Below, in pieces: positions 1 through 10,410 of a stretch of DNA of 64,000 bases (position 1 is the first letter of the stretch; every line of letters starts with the position of its first letter). The stretch lies in NCBI RefSeq assembly GCF_001693515.2, contig NZ_CP042968.1:8092501-8156500 (forward strand), in the 5' to 3' direction. Origin of the DNA: Bradyrhizobium paxllaeri. Its GTDB lineage: Bacteria; Pseudomonadota; Alphaproteobacteria; Rhizobiales; Xanthobacteraceae. Under the pieces are notes generated by a model, which was given only the letters and a program-made list of their open reading frames with translations, ran no database searches and was not told the DNA's origin. The position numbers and the translations under genes are program-made.

Positions 1-1104
1 TTCGTGCAGTTTTCCGATGACTGCATCCGTGATGCGACCGGCGTATGGCTCAAGGGTTATGTCTTCGAGGGCATCCGGTACATCATGTCTTTTGCCGACC
101 CGAGTGTCACGAAGCGCGTGATCATTAATCTCAGCTACGGGCCAACCACCGGACCGCATGACGGCACGGCGGACCTTGAGGCCATATTGAGCGCGCTTGT
201 CACGGAGTTCGACGGCAGCGCCGGGAAGCCCAAGCTCGATATCTTCCTGCCGGCGGGCAATACGTATCTCACCGAGGAACACGCTTTCTTCACCCGGAGC
301 AGCGGACAACCTGGTCAAGTCGAATGGACCTGGCGCCTTCCTCCTGACAATACCGTGCTTTGTTTCTCCGAAGTATGGATGGATACCGCCGCCGCCACCG
401 GCGCTGCCGTTACGCTAACGTCGCCCCGCGGAAACAACATTCCGGTGGCCAGCAATGTCGTCATGGGCAGCAGCACGATGTGGCGGCTTGAAGTCGGCCC
501 CACTGTTGCCGCTCCAGGGATCGCGGCACAAGAACATGGAGATTACACGATCAAGGTCGCCGGGATTCCCGTAAACGCTGAAGTCCATGCCTATGCGGCA
601 CGAACTAATCCGAACATGGGCGTGACGACCGGTGCCAAGCGATCGCTGTTTGTCGACCAGAATTGGGAGCGAACCCGATCAGCAACCGCCGCCTACACGC
701 GGGTGAACGGTGAGTTTGACAAGACCGGATCGCTCGTCTCCCGTTTCGGCACTCTCAACGGAATCGCCACCGCCAACGACGCCCACGTGCATGTTGCCGG
801 CGGTTACATTCTGTTCGACGGGCGCAAGTCGCTTTATTCGTCGGCCGGCCCCGCGCGCGGCAGTTCGGCAACACGTCGAGTCGGTCCTGATTACGTGCTG
901 CCCTGCGACGAGTCCTACGCACTCACCGGCATGCTCGCCGGAGGCACTAGGAGCGGCAGCATGTTTCGCCTGATCGGCACCAGTACCGCGGCACCGCAGC
1001 TGGCTCGACAGTTCATAAAGACGACGTACCCACAGCCCTACAACTTTTCGACATCTCCTCCGGAGCCTGAGAAACGGGGCGCCGGCGATCTCCCGCCGCC
1101 GTAG
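1..1104 (+). CDS. S8 family (subtilisin-like) serine peptidase, C-terminal part
   Basis: The reading frame is open from the first base, so the 5' end lies outside the window and the apparent GTG at 4 is probably internal. About 367 residues are visible. A VIINLSYG strand resembles the VINMSLG strand of subtilases. An LPAGN segment near residue 88 fits the oxyanion Asn. GTSTAAP near residues 326-332 carries the nucleophile (Ser328). The catalytic Asp and His would lie upstream of the window. The tail is Pro- and Glu-rich. The protein probably cleaves peptides outside the cytoplasm, but location cannot be judged without the N-terminus. An inverted repeat that could terminate transcription separates it from obgE. 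Confidence 0.75.
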   Translation, partial: FVQFSDDCIRDATGVWLKGYVFEGIRYIMSFADPSVTKRVIINLSYGPTTGPHDGTADLEAILSALVTEFDGSAGKPKLDIFLPAGNTYLTEEHAFFTRSSGQPGQVEWTWRLPPDNTVLCFSEVWMDTAAATGAAVTLTSPRGNNIPVASNVVMGSSTMWRLEVGPTVAAPGIAAQEHGDYTIKVAGIPVNAEVHAYAARTNPNMGVTTGAKRSLFVDQNWERTRSATAAYTRVNGEFDKTGSLVSRFGTLNGIATANDAHVHVAGGYILFDGRKSLYSSAGPARGSSATRRVGPDYVLPCDESYALTGMLAGGTRSGSMFRLIGTSTAAPQLARQFIKTTYPQPYNFSTSPPEPEKRGAGDLPPP

Positions 1105-1128
1105 CGCCGGAGGACCTTCGCCGAGGCC

Positions 1129-2271
<1,143 letters not shown>

Positions 2272-2364
2272 CTCAAACCTGGCCTTTGCCGCGGCCGCGC
2301 CACTTCCAAATCGCGGAGCTGGCGCGTATTGCTTCCCGACAATCCCTTTTATTTCGACTTCATC

Positions 2365-3507
2365 ATGAAACGCCCCGCGCTCAAAAATTTCCGCCGCATC
2401 GTCGTCAAGGTCGGCTCCTCGCTGCTGGTCGATTCCGATGCCGGCGAGGTCCGCGCCAAGTGGCTATCGGCGCTGGTCGCCGATATCGCCAAGCTGCACG
2501 GTGAAGGCCGCGATGTGCTGGTGGTTTCATCAGGGTCGATCGCGCTTGGGCGCAGCCGGTTGAAGCTGCCGCGCGGTCCCCTGAAGCTCGAGGAAAGCCA
2601 GGGCGCCGCCGCTGTGGGGCAGATCGCGCTGGCGCGAATCTGGTCGGAGGTGCTGGGGGCGCACGGCATCGGCGCCGGGCAGATCCTGGTGACGCTGCAG
2701 GATACCGAGGAGCGCAGGCGCTATCTCAACGCCCGCTCGACCATCGCCAAACTTCTGGAATGGCGCGCGGTGCCCGTGATCAACGAAAACGACACGGTCG
2801 CCACCAACGAGATCCGCTATGGCGACAATGATCGCCTCGCCGCGCGCGTCGCCACCATGGCGAGCGCCGATCTCTTGATACTGCTGTCCGACATCGACGG
2901 ACTTTATGACGCCCCACCCGGCGCCAATCCGAACGCCAAACTGATTCCGATTGTGGAGTCCGTTACCTCGGAAATCGAGGGCATGGCGGGCGCGGCTGAA
3001 TCCGAATTGTCGCGCGGCGGCATGTTCACCAAGATCGAGGCGGCGAAGATCGCGACCACCTCGGGCACGCATATGCTGATCGCCTCGGGCAAGATCGAGC
3101 ATCCGCTGCAGGCCATTGCGGACGGCGGACGCTGCACCTGGTTCCTGACGCCCGCCAATCCCGTCACCGCGCGGAAGCGCTGGATCGCAGGCTCGCTGGA
3201 GCCAAAAGGTACGCTGACCATCGATGCCGGCGCGGTCGCGGCACTGCGTGCCGGCAAGAGCCTGCTGCCGGCCGGCGTGATCAGGATCGACGGCCAGTTC
3301 GCCCGCGGCGACGCGGTGGTAGTGCGCGGCCCCGATACCCACGAAATCGGCCGCGGCCTCATCGCCTACGACGCCGAGGATGCGGAGAAAATCAAGGGCC
3401 GCTCGTCGCCGGACGTGATGGCGATTCTCGGCATCAGCGGCCGGGCGGAGATGATCCATCGCGATGATCTGGTGGTGGGTGGTCCGCGATCGACCGATCC
3501 CGCTTAG
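2365..3507 (+). CDS. proB: Glutamate 5-kinase
   Basis: ProB phosphorylates L-glutamate with ATP, the first step of proline synthesis in the cytoplasm. At 380 residues it has the full two-domain form: an amino-acid kinase domain ([48 protein letters not shown]) and a C-terminal PUA domain from about residue 280. The ATG at 2365 is preferred over the in-frame TTG at 2329 because conserved sequence begins just after it. Its partner proA lies 760 bases downstream, separated by an opposite-strand toxin-antitoxin pair, so the two are unlikely to share a simple bicistronic message. Confidence 0.96.
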   Translation: MKRPALKNFRRIVVKVGSSLLVDSDAGEVRAKWLSALVADIAKLHGEGRDVLVVSSGSIALGRSRLKLPRGPLKLEESQGAAAVGQIALARIWSEVLGAHGIGAGQILVTLQDTEERRRYLNARSTIAKLLEWRAVPVINENDTVATNEIRYGDNDRLAARVATMASADLLILLSDIDGLYDAPPGANPNAKLIPIVESVTSEIEGMAGAAESELSRGGMFTKIEAAKIATTSGTHMLIASGKIEHPLQAIADGGRCTWFLTPANPVTARKRWIAGSLEPKGTLTIDAGAVAALRAGKSLLPAGVIRIDGQFARGDAVVVRGPDTHEIGRGLIAYDAEDAEKIKGRSSPDVMAILGISGRAEMIHRDDLVVGGPRSTDPA

Positions 3508-3510
3508 GCA

Positions 3511-3807
3511 TCACGCCATATCGTCGGCGTCGATGTCCTGGCGACTGTTCATCACGCGAATGACTTCGACGCCGTCAGAGACAGGGCTATAGAAGATAAG
3601 GTAGTTTCCGACGGGGAAGCTGCGCAAATTCCTTCGCAGTTCGGGACGTTCGCGCCCAGCTAACGGATTCTCGACAAGCATCTGAAAAACGCCGCCGATG
3701 CGATCCATCAGCCGGTCAGCGGCCTGAACGTCGTCAACGGCGATAAAATTCCAGATCGAATCGAGATCGAGGTCAGCCTGCGGAAGTTTGCGAAATCTAT
3801 TCGGCAC
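3511..3807 (-). CDS. Type II toxin, RelE/ParE family
   Basis: This 98-residue protein has the compact ParE/RelE pattern: an N-terminal helical pair (DLDSIWNFIA, DRLMDRIGGVFQML), a LAGRERPELR turn, and C-terminal strands with LRSFPVGNYLIFYSP and VEVIRVMNSRQD. ParE toxins poison DNA gyrase and RelE relatives cleave mRNA; sequence alone favours the ParE side. The gene probably starts at GTG 3807 and overlaps the antitoxin gene by 11 bases, so translation is likely coupled. It ends three bases from the proB stop, convergently. There is no frameshift or truncation. Confidence 0.85.
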   Translation of the reverse strand: MPNRFRKLPQADLDLDSIWNFIAVDDVQAADRLMDRIGGVFQMLVENPLAGRERPELRRNLRSFPVGNYLIFYSPVSDGVEVIRVMNSRQDIDADDMA

Positions 3808-4075
3808 GTTTTCGCGCGGCGAGTCTTTGCCGTCCCCGCGTCTTTATGCTCTCGATCCATTCGGAGATATTGACTTCCTCCATCGGCCCGCTGTCGAGGC
3901 CCTTCTGAATCTCGGCGCGCAATGCTTCGAGCTTTGCCTTGCGCCGTTCTTCGCGCTCCTCAACCAGCCGCAAGCCGTCGCGCATGACCTCGCTGGCCGT
4001 CGAGTAGCGGCCGCTCTCGATCAGGCCCTCGATCATCTGCTCGAAATGTTTGCCGATGCTGTAGCTGGTGGCCAT
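3797..4075 (-). CDS. Type II antitoxin, ParD family
   Basis: This 92-residue protein matches ParD-type CopG/ribbon-helix-helix antitoxins. SYSIGKHFEQMIEGLIESGR and YSTASEVMRDGLRLVEERE form the DNA-binding ribbon and helices. The charged C-terminal tail (about residues 50-92) would wrap the toxin. It precedes and overlaps the toxin gene in the usual antitoxin-first order. These pairs normally repress their own promoter, which would lie in the AT-richer stretch at about 4080-4130. The pair sits between proB and proA on the opposite strand, which suggests insertion of a TA module into the proBA locus. Confidence 0.85.
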   Translation of the reverse strand: MATSYSIGKHFEQMIEGLIESGRYSTASEVMRDGLRLVEEREERRKAKLEALRAEIQKGLDSGPMEEVNISEWIESIKTRGRQRLAARKRAE

Positions 4076-4270
4076 CGCGCTCTCCGTATATCACAAAGTA
4101 TTATTTAATGATATTCATGGGCCACGCAAGCCGTCTCCTGCGTCAGGTTCGATTTGCGACTGGTTCACTGGCCTAGCCCCGAGCGCCAGCCAGCCATGCC
4201 GGTTCCGGACCTCGCAAATGCGGGATTTCCGTGCTAGGACATGGCCTTACTCTAGCTCCCGAGACCTCCG

Positions 4271-5563
4271 ATGACCGCCCCCCTGAAGGCAATCGACGGC
4301 AACGCCGATCTGCCCGCTTTGATGACCGACCTCGCTTCGCAAGCGCGCGCTGCCGCGCGGGTGCTGGCCCTGGCGCCGCCAGAGCAGAAGGACCGGGCGC
4401 TGGAGGCCATCGCGCGGGTTATCCGCGCCAATGCGGCAAAGATCCTCGCGGCCAATGCCGAGGATGTTGCGGAAGTGCGCGCCGGCGGCGCGACCTCGGC
4501 CTTCATCGATCGCCTGACGCTGACGCCGGCCCGGATCGAATCCATGGCTGATGGTGTCGCCACGGTGCGCGCCATTCCCGATCCCGTCGGCACCGTCACC
4601 GAGAGCTGGCAGCGGCCGAACGGCATGACGATCGAGCGCGTGCGTGTGCCCCTCGGGGTGATCGGCGTGATCTTCGAGAGCCGTCCCAATGTCGCCGCGG
4701 ACGCCGGCGTGCTGTGCCTGAAGTCCGGCAACGCCGTGATCCTGCGCGGCGGCTCCGACAGCTTCCGCTCGTGCCGCGCCATACACGAATGCCTCTCGCA
4801 GGGCCTGCGCGAGGCGGGTCTGCCGGAAGCTGCGATCACGCTGGTGCCGACACGCGACCGCGCGGCGGTCGGCCTGATGCTGTCGGGATTGAACGGCGGC
4901 ATCGACGTGATCGTGCCGCGCGGCGGCAAGAGCCTGGTGGCACGCGTCGAAGCAGAAGCACGCGTGCCGGTGTTTGCGCATCTCGAAGGCGTCAACCACG
5001 TCTATGTCGATGCCAGCGCCAAGCTCGACATGGCTAAGTCGATCGTGCTGAACGCCAAGATGCGCCGGACCGGCGTCTGCGGCGCGGCCGAGACGCTGCT
5101 GGTCGATCGCGCGGGCGCCGCGGCGACGCTCAAGCCGCTGGTCGAGATGCTGCTCGAATCCGGCTGCGAGGTGCGCGGTGACGACGCCGTGCAGAACATC
5201 GATGCGCGCGTGAAGCCGGCAACGGACGAGGATTGGGATACCGAGTATCTCGATGCCGTCATCGCTGCGCGCATCGTCGACGGCGTCGACGGGGCGATCA
5301 CGCATATCCAGAACCACGGCTCGCGCCACACTGACGCGATCGTAACCGAGGATGCCAAAGCGGCCGAAAAATTCCTCAGCGAGGTCGACTCGGCGATCGT
5401 GCTGCACAACGCCTCGACGCAGTTCGCCGACGGCGGCGAGTTCGGCTTCGGCGCGGAAATCGGCATCGCCACCGGCAAATTCCACGCCCGCGGCCCGGTC
5501 GGCGCCGAACAACTGACGAGCTTCAAATACCGTGTTCACGGCACCGGGCAGACGCGGCCGTGA
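4271..5563 (+). CDS. proA: Glutamate-5-semialdehyde dehydrogenase (gamma-glutamyl phosphate reductase)
   Basis: ProA reduces gamma-glutamyl phosphate with NADPH to glutamate semialdehyde, the second step of proline synthesis. The 430 residues match the family along the whole length. Visible marks are [16 protein letters not shown], the [15 protein letters not shown] loop, the nucleophile cysteine in [13 protein letters not shown], and the C-terminal [20 protein letters not shown]. The ATG at 4271 follows the parD region by about 195 bases, enough for its own promoter. No key residue is missing. Confidence 0.96.
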   Translation: MTAPLKAIDGNADLPALMTDLASQARAAARVLALAPPEQKDRALEAIARVIRANAAKILAANAEDVAEVRAGGATSAFIDRLTLTPARIESMADGVATVRAIPDPVGTVTESWQRPNGMTIERVRVPLGVIGVIFESRPNVAADAGVLCLKSGNAVILRGGSDSFRSCRAIHECLSQGLREAGLPEAAITLVPTRDRAAVGLMLSGLNGGIDVIVPRGGKSLVARVEAEARVPVFAHLEGVNHVYVDASAKLDMAKSIVLNAKMRRTGVCGAAETLLVDRAGAAATLKPLVEMLLESGCEVRGDDAVQNIDARVKPATDEDWDTEYLDAVIAARIVDGVDGAITHIQNHGSRHTDAIVTEDAKAAEKFLSEVDSAIVLHNASTQFADGGEFGFGAEIGIATGKFHARGPVGAEQLTSFKYRVHGTGQTRP

Positions 5564-5568
5564 ACCAC

Positions 5569-5671
5569 AGAGCGTTTTCGAGCGAAGTGGAAACCGGTTC
5601 GCGTCAAGAAAACGCGTCAAAACAAGATTCTGGAGCTCCGTTTCGATTCCATCGAAACGGAAATAGCTCTA
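5569..5671. repeat. Intergenic palindromic repeat (AGAGCGTTTTCGAGCGAAGTGG family)
   Basis: The unit begins AGAGCGTTTTCGAGCGAAGT, continues with ACCGGTTCGCGT and ends near AAGAAAACGCGTCA. A hairpin of GAGCTCCGTTTCGAT and ATCGAAACGG follows at about 5633-5669. A second copy of the first half occurs at 47229-47284. Repeats of this kind are common between genes in Bradyrhizobium; function is unknown. Confidence 0.7.
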
Positions 5672-5698
5672 GCCCGTGCCCGCAGTGACCCGGCTGTG

Positions 5699-6328
5699 AT
5701 GCGACTGCAATCCGCCGCGCAGGCCATCCCCTTTCACGCCAACGGCATGCGGATCGGCCTGCTCGGCGGCTCGTTCAATCCGCCGCACGCGGCGCATCGC
5801 GCGATCAGCCTGTTTGCGCTCAAGCGCCTGAAGCTCGATCGCGTCTGGTGGCTGCTGACGCCGGGCAATCCGCTCAAGGATAACGGCCGGCTGCATGGCC
5901 TTGCAGAACGCGCCGATGCCGCACTGAAGATCGCCGACGATCCGCGCATCGACGTCAGCTGTCTCGAAGCTGTCATTGGTGTCAGATATACTGTCGATAC
6001 GATCATCCACTTGCGCCGCCGCGTTTCCGGCGTGCATTTCGTCTGGATCATGGGCGCCGACAATCTTGCGCAATTCCATCGTTGGCAGAACTGGCGGCGC
6101 ATTGCCGCAGAGGTGCCGATTGCGGTGATCGACCGTCCGCCAGAAAGTTTCCGCGCGCTAGCTGCGCCGGCCGCGCAGGCCCTGGCGCGCTATCGGTTGC
6201 CTGCAAACCAGGCGGCCCAGCTGGCAGATCAACGCGCTCCCGCCTGGGTTTTCCTCACCGGTCTGAAACTGAACATGTCCTCAACCGGCCTGCGGAACCC
6301 TGACGGTAGCTGGAAGGCAAAGAAGTGA
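5699..6328 (+). CDS. nadD: Nicotinate-nucleotide adenylyltransferase
   Basis: NadD adenylates nicotinate mononucleotide to deamido-NAD. The protein (209 residues from ATG 5699; GTG 5696 adds one) has the nucleotidyltransferase signature [11 protein letters not shown], the [12 protein letters not shown] segment and the C-terminal SSTGLR motif. The family usually begins near [10 protein letters not shown], so about 17 residues here are an N-terminal extension; the ATG at 5747 is an alternative start. It lies between proA and rsfS, the usual rhizobial context. Confidence 0.93.
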   Translation: MRLQSAAQAIPFHANGMRIGLLGGSFNPPHAAHRAISLFALKRLKLDRVWWLLTPGNPLKDNGRLHGLAERADAALKIADDPRIDVSCLEAVIGVRYTVDTIIHLRRRVSGVHFVWIMGADNLAQFHRWQNWRRIAAEVPIAVIDRPPESFRALAAPAAQALARYRLPANQAAQLADQRAPAWVFLTGLKLNMSSTGLRNPDGSWKAKK

Positions 6329-6462
6329 CAGTCTGGTCTGAACCGGCGGGTGGGGACACTGGAATATTGAAACCGTTAACCCCACATGCCTAATATGGTC
6401 CGCGACGCCGGGATTCGGCGTTTGCGATACAGTGAAAGGAATGGTCCCTGGCCACATCTGTA

Positions 6463-6900
6463 TTGTCCAAGTCAAAGTCTGTTTTACCAAAGGTTCCCAG
6501 CAAGTCTGCCAAGACCCCGCGTAAAACATCGACACAAGCTGCGGCCTTGAAGGCGCAACCTGACGCCGACAAGACGCTGAATATGATCCTCTCCCGCCTC
6601 GACGATATGAAGGCGGAAGAAACGGTCACCATCGACCTTCGCGGCAAATCCGCCTTTTCCGACTACATGATCGTTACGTCAGGACGCGCCAACCGGCACG
6701 TCGGCGCGATCGCGGAAAACGTCACGAAAGCCCTGAAGGAAACCGGCATCAAGAACATCCATGTCGAGGGCTTGCCCAATTGCGACTGGGTGCTGATCGA
6801 TTCCGGCGATGTGGTCGTGCATGTGTTCAGACCCGAGGTGCGCGAATTCTACAACATCGAAAGGTTGTGGGCGCAGAACCCGGCGGCGGCAGCGATCTGA
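6463..6900 (+). CDS. rsfS: Ribosomal silencing factor RsfS
   Basis: RsfS binds ribosomal protein uL14 and blocks subunit joining when nutrients are short. The conserved domain runs from about residue 36 (TLNMILSRLDDMK) through IDLRGKSAFSDYMIVTSG, RHVGAIAENV, EGLPNCDWVLIDSGDVVVHVF to the end. There is no ATG before the domain in this frame: an in-frame stop lies at 6433, and the only starts upstream of the domain are TTG 6463 and CTG 6448. The first internal ATG (6583) would trim the start of the family alignment. TTG 6463 is therefore chosen, giving a basic 35-residue N-terminal extension. Confidence 0.9.
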   Translation: MSKSKSVLPKVPSKSAKTPRKTSTQAAALKAQPDADKTLNMILSRLDDMKAEETVTIDLRGKSAFSDYMIVTSGRANRHVGAIAENVTKALKETGIKNIHVEGLPNCDWVLIDSGDVVVHVFRPEVREFYNIERLWAQNPAAAAI

Positions 6901-6994
6901 ACGCTCGGCCGATGCGAATCGGCTGAGGCGCATGTAGTTTGCCTGACGCGCGCGGAAAGCGCGTGCCGGAAAGTGCACGCCGGAAACAGCAATC

Positions 6995-7477
6995 ATGCGC
7001 CTCGTCGTGGTCTCGATCGGCCGGCTGAAACAGGGTCCGGAACAGGAGCTGGCCGAACGCTATCGCGAGCGCTTCGAGGACATCGGCCGCAAGCTCGGCT
7101 TCCGCGGCCTTGCGATTCATGAAATTCCGGAAAGCCGTGCGCGCGACACCGCGACCCGGATCTCGGAGGAAGCCGCGGCGATTTCGGCAGCGATACCGGA
7201 GAAATCAGTGCTGGTGGCGCTGGACGAGCACGGCAAGAGCATCGATAGCGCGACGTTTGCCCGGCAGCTCGGCCAGTGGCGGGATGAAGGGATCGCCAGC
7301 ACAATTTTCGCCATCGGAGGTGCGGACGGACTTTCGCCCGAATTGCAGCGCAAGGCTAAATTGCGCATTGCGTTCGGCTCGGCGACCTGGCCGCATCAAA
7401 TGGTCCGCGTCATGCTTCTCGAACAGATTTACCGGGCCGCCACCATTCTGGCCGGCCACCCCTACCATCGCGCGTAA
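6995..7477 (+). CDS. rlmH: 23S rRNA (pseudouridine1915-N3)-methyltransferase
   Basis: RlmH is a small SPOUT methyltransferase that methylates pseudouridine 1915 of helix 69 in 23S rRNA. The 160-residue protein starts MRLVVVSIGRLKQGPE, has the IGGADG S-adenosylmethionine knot loop, and ends with the TWPHQMVRVMLLEQIYRA signature. Length is typical. It follows rsfS by 94 bases, and this order (nadD-rsfS-rlmH) is widely conserved in bacteria. Confidence 0.96.
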   Translation: MRLVVVSIGRLKQGPEQELAERYRERFEDIGRKLGFRGLAIHEIPESRARDTATRISEEAAAISAAIPEKSVLVALDEHGKSIDSATFARQLGQWRDEGIASTIFAIGGADGLSPELQRKAKLRIAFGSATWPHQMVRVMLLEQIYRAATILAGHPYHRA

Positions 7478-7516
7478 GGCACGGTGACGTGAATACAGAC
7501 AACGCAGCATAGCCGG

Positions 7517-8896
7517 ATGCATTCAACGCGGGACATTCATTCATACCCTGGCACCGCCGATCGCGGCGTGTCGCGGATGTCAGCCGTGTCGTTTCCCCTG
7601 ATCTTGCTTTCCGCAAGCTTCGCCATGGCATCGCCCGCGCTGGCGCAGCAACCCACGGCGCCCACGCAGCAAGCGACGGCAGTTTCCCCTGACGCCCTCA
7701 AGCAGCGCGAGCAGGAATTGGAGGCGGCGCGCCAGGAGCAGCGCAAGGCAGCCGAGTTGCAACAGAAACTGAAGGCCGACATCGCGGCAATCGGACAGGA
7801 CCGCTCCAAGCTCAACCAGCAAGTGATCGACATCGCCGCGCAGGTGCGCAGCCTCGAGACCCGCATCGGCGAGACCGAGGGGCGGCTGCGGCCGCTCGAC
7901 AGCCGCGAGATGCAGATCCGCGCTTCGCTCGATTCACGCCGTTCCGAAATCGTCGAGGTGCTGGCGGCGCTGCAGCGGGCCGGCCGGCGCACGCCGCCGG
8001 CCTTGTTGGTAAGGCCCGAGGACGCGCTGCAATCGCTGCGCACGGCCATGCTGCTTGGGTCCGTCGTCCCCGAGTTGCGCGGCCGCGCGGAAAAACTCAC
8101 GGCCGACCTCACCGAACTGGTGAATCTGCGCAAGGACATCGCCAACCAGCGCGACGTCCTGGCTCGGGACCGGGACAGGCTGAAGGACGATTCCATCAGG
8201 CTGGCGGCGCTGGTGGAAGAGCGGCAGCGCAAGCAGAGCGCGATCGAAAGGGACATGGAGGCCGAAGGCGCGCGCGCCATCAACCTGTCCAAGCAGGTCG
8301 ACAGTTTGCAGGGCCTGATCACGAAAATGGAGCAGGACCTGAAAAGCGCCGCCAAGGCGGCCGCCACTGCCAGCCTGCAGGGCGCCCCGCCCGCCCCCGG
8401 CGGCAAGCCCAATCTGAGGGCTCTGAAAGATCCCGCCCGGCTCAGCCCGGCGATCGCATTCGCTTCTGCGAAGGGACTGTTCGCCTTTCCGGTCAATGGC
8501 CGCAAGATTCGCGACTTTGGCGGTTCCGACGGCGCAGGTGGCGTGGAAAAAGGCATTTCTTTGACCACCCGAGCCGGAGCTCAGGTCACAACACCGTGTG
8601 ACGGCTGGGTTGTTTACGCCGGGCCGTTCCGCAGCTACGGACAACTCTTGATCCTCAATGCCGGGGGCGGGTATCATGTCCTGATCGCCGGGATGGAGCG
8701 CATTTCGGTAAACATCGGCCAATTTGTACTTACGGGAGAGCCGGTCGCGACCATGGGGACAACGTCCCAGGTCGCATCCATTCTCGCGACGACCGCGAGT
8801 CAGCCGGTGCTCTACGTCGAGTTCCGTAAGGACGGCACTCCAATCGACTCAGGCCCATGGTGGGCCGCTAACGAAGGCGAAAAGGTTCGCGGATGA
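7517..8896 (+). CDS. EnvC-like murein hydrolase activator (degenerate M23/LytM domain)
   Basis: The protein has a signal peptide (SFPLILLSASFAMASPALAQ; ATG 7577 is an alternative start 20 residues in), long coiled coils over roughly residues 50-290, and a C-terminal LytM domain. EnvC proteins activate septal amidases and need no zinc. The domain here keeps the fold (FPVNGRKIRDFGG, GQLLILNAGGGYHVLIAGM) but lacks the first His/Asp pair of active M23 enzymes: EKGISLTTRAG stands where HxGxD would be. It is therefore probably an activator rather than a peptidase. Its stop overlaps the ctpA start (ATGA), so the two are likely cotranscribed. Confidence 0.85.
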   Translation: MHSTRDIHSYPGTADRGVSRMSAVSFPLILLSASFAMASPALAQQPTAPTQQATAVSPDALKQREQELEAARQEQRKAAELQQKLKADIAAIGQDRSKLNQQVIDIAAQVRSLETRIGETEGRLRPLDSREMQIRASLDSRRSEIVEVLAALQRAGRRTPPALLVRPEDALQSLRTAMLLGSVVPELRGRAEKLTADLTELVNLRKDIANQRDVLARDRDRLKDDSIRLAALVEERQRKQSAIERDMEAEGARAINLSKQVDSLQGLITKMEQDLKSAAKAAATASLQGAPPAPGGKPNLRALKDPARLSPAIAFASAKGLFAFPVNGRKIRDFGGSDGAGGVEKGISLTTRAGAQVTTPCDGWVVYAGPFRSYGQLLILNAGGGYHVLIAGMERISVNIGQFVLTGEPVATMGTTSQVASILATTASQPVLYVEFRKDGTPIDSGPWWAANEGEKVRG

Positions 8897-10251
8897 TGCG
8901 CAAGACTTCTGTAATTCTTCTCAGCGCCGCCACCGGTGCGGCTTTGACGCTTTTCGTCACCCAGCCTCGTTCCGTGCTGATGGGATCGAGTGCGCGTGCC
9001 GCAACCTCGGACACCTATCGCCAGCTCAATCTGTTCGGCGACGTGTTCGAGCGCGTGCGCAGCGACTATGTCGAGAAGCCCGACGACGGCAAGCTGGTCG
9101 AGTCGGCGATATCAGGCATGCTGGCCGGCTTAGATCCGCATTCCAGCTACATGGACGCGAAGAGTTTTCGCGACATGCAGGTGCAGACCCGCGGTGAATT
9201 CGGCGGGCTCGGCATCGAGGTCACGATGGAAGACGGTCTGATCAAGGTCGTTTCGCCGATCGATGACACGCCGGCGTCGAAGGCCGGCATCATGGCCAAC
9301 GACATCATCACCAATCTCGACGACGAAGCCGTGCAGGGTCTCACCCTCAACCAGGCGGTCGAGAAGATGCGCGGACCGGTCAACACCAAGATCCGTCTCA
9401 AGATCATCCGCAAGGGCCAGGACAATCCGATCGAAGTCACGCTGGTGCGCGACAACATCCGCGTCCGCTCGGTCCGTGCACGCGTCGAACAGGACGATAT
9501 CGCCTATATCCGCGTCACCACCTTCAACGAGCAGACCACCGAAGGTCTGAAGCGCGAGATCGGCAACCTCACCAATCAGATCGGTGGCGACAAGCTGAAG
9601 GGCTTCATCATCGACCTCCGCAACAATCCCGGCGGCCTGCTGGAGGAAGCGGTGACGGTTTCCGACACCTTCCTCGAGAAGGGCGAGATCGTTTCGACCC
9701 GCGGCCGCAATGCCGAGGAAACCCAGCGCCGCGCCGCCCATGCGGGCGACCTGACGAAGGGCAAGCCGATCATCGTGCTGGTCAATGGCGGCTCGGCCTC
9801 AGCCTCCGAAATCGTCGCGGGCGCGCTGCAGGACCACAAGCGTGCGACGCTGGTCGGCACCCGCTCGTTCGGCAAGGGCTCGGTGCAGACCATCATCCCA
9901 CTCGGCAGTGGCAACGGCGCGCTGCGCCTGACCACCGCGCGCTATTACACGCCGTCCGGCAAGTCGATCCAGGCCAAGGGTATCGTGCCTGATATCGAGG
10001 TGTTGCAGGATGTGCCGGATGAGCTGAAGTCGCGGACCGACACCAAGGGCGAAGCTTCGCTGCGCGGCCATCTGAAGAATGACGGCGACGAAAAGACCGG
10101 CTCGCAGTCCTACGTGCCGCCGGATGCCAAGGACGACAAGGCGCTGAAGACCGCGGCCGACCTGCTGCACGGCATCAAGTCGACGGCGAGCGCGCCGGCA
10201 ACCGGCGACAAGGCGGCAGTCGACAAGCCCGCCACCAAGGCGGCGAACTGA
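8893..10251 (+). CDS. ctpA: Carboxy-terminal processing protease (S41 family)
   Basis: This is a periplasmic serine protease of 452 residues that trims the C-termini of envelope proteins and often limits murein hydrolases. It has an N-terminal signal or anchor (SVILLSAATGAALTLFVTQP), a PDZ domain at about 85-180 (FGGLGIEVTMEDGLIKVVSP), and the S41 core. The catalytic Ser lies in NGGSASASEIVAGA and the Lys in SFGKGSVQT. The start overlaps the envC-like stop. The last 60 residues are Lys-, Asp- and Ala-rich and look disordered. An intrinsic terminator follows at once. Confidence 0.93.
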   Translation: MMRKTSVILLSAATGAALTLFVTQPRSVLMGSSARAATSDTYRQLNLFGDVFERVRSDYVEKPDDGKLVESAISGMLAGLDPHSSYMDAKSFRDMQVQTRGEFGGLGIEVTMEDGLIKVVSPIDDTPASKAGIMANDIITNLDDEAVQGLTLNQAVEKMRGPVNTKIRLKIIRKGQDNPIEVTLVRDNIRVRSVRARVEQDDIAYIRVTTFNEQTTEGLKREIGNLTNQIGGDKLKGFIIDLRNNPGGLLEEAVTVSDTFLEKGEIVSTRGRNAEETQRRAAHAGDLTKGKPIIVLVNGGSASASEIVAGALQDHKRATLVGTRSFGKGSVQTIIPLGSGNGALRLTTARYYTPSGKSIQAKGIVPDIEVLQDVPDELKSRTDTKGEASLRGHLKNDGDEKTGSQSYVPPDAKDDKALKTAADLLHGIKSTASAPATGDKAAVDKPATKAAN

Positions 10252-10277
10252 TCCGGCGGGTTTTCGTCAGAACAAAC

Positions 10278-10308
10278 AAAGGGGCGGCTCTCGGGCCGCC
10301 CCTTTTTC
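10278..10308 (+). terminator. Intrinsic terminator of the envC-ctpA unit
   Basis: GGGGCGGC and GCCGCCCC form an eight-pair GC stem around a short loop, followed directly by TTTTT. It lies 27 bases after the ctpA stop and is one of the clearest terminators in the window. Confidence 0.85.
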
Positions 10309-10410
10309 ATTCCATCCCCTGCGGGCCGACCGGTGCTTTTGCGGGGCCGGCGCAGGCGCTCGAATCCGGCTCATCGTGGTATCGTCGGCGTGGTTGATTC
10401 GGGGAGGTCT

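Noticed and set aside
2530..3459. Long minus-strand frame (309 residues) opposite proB
   Set aside because: It is a shadow of proB produced by high GC at third codon positions. It has no domain pattern.
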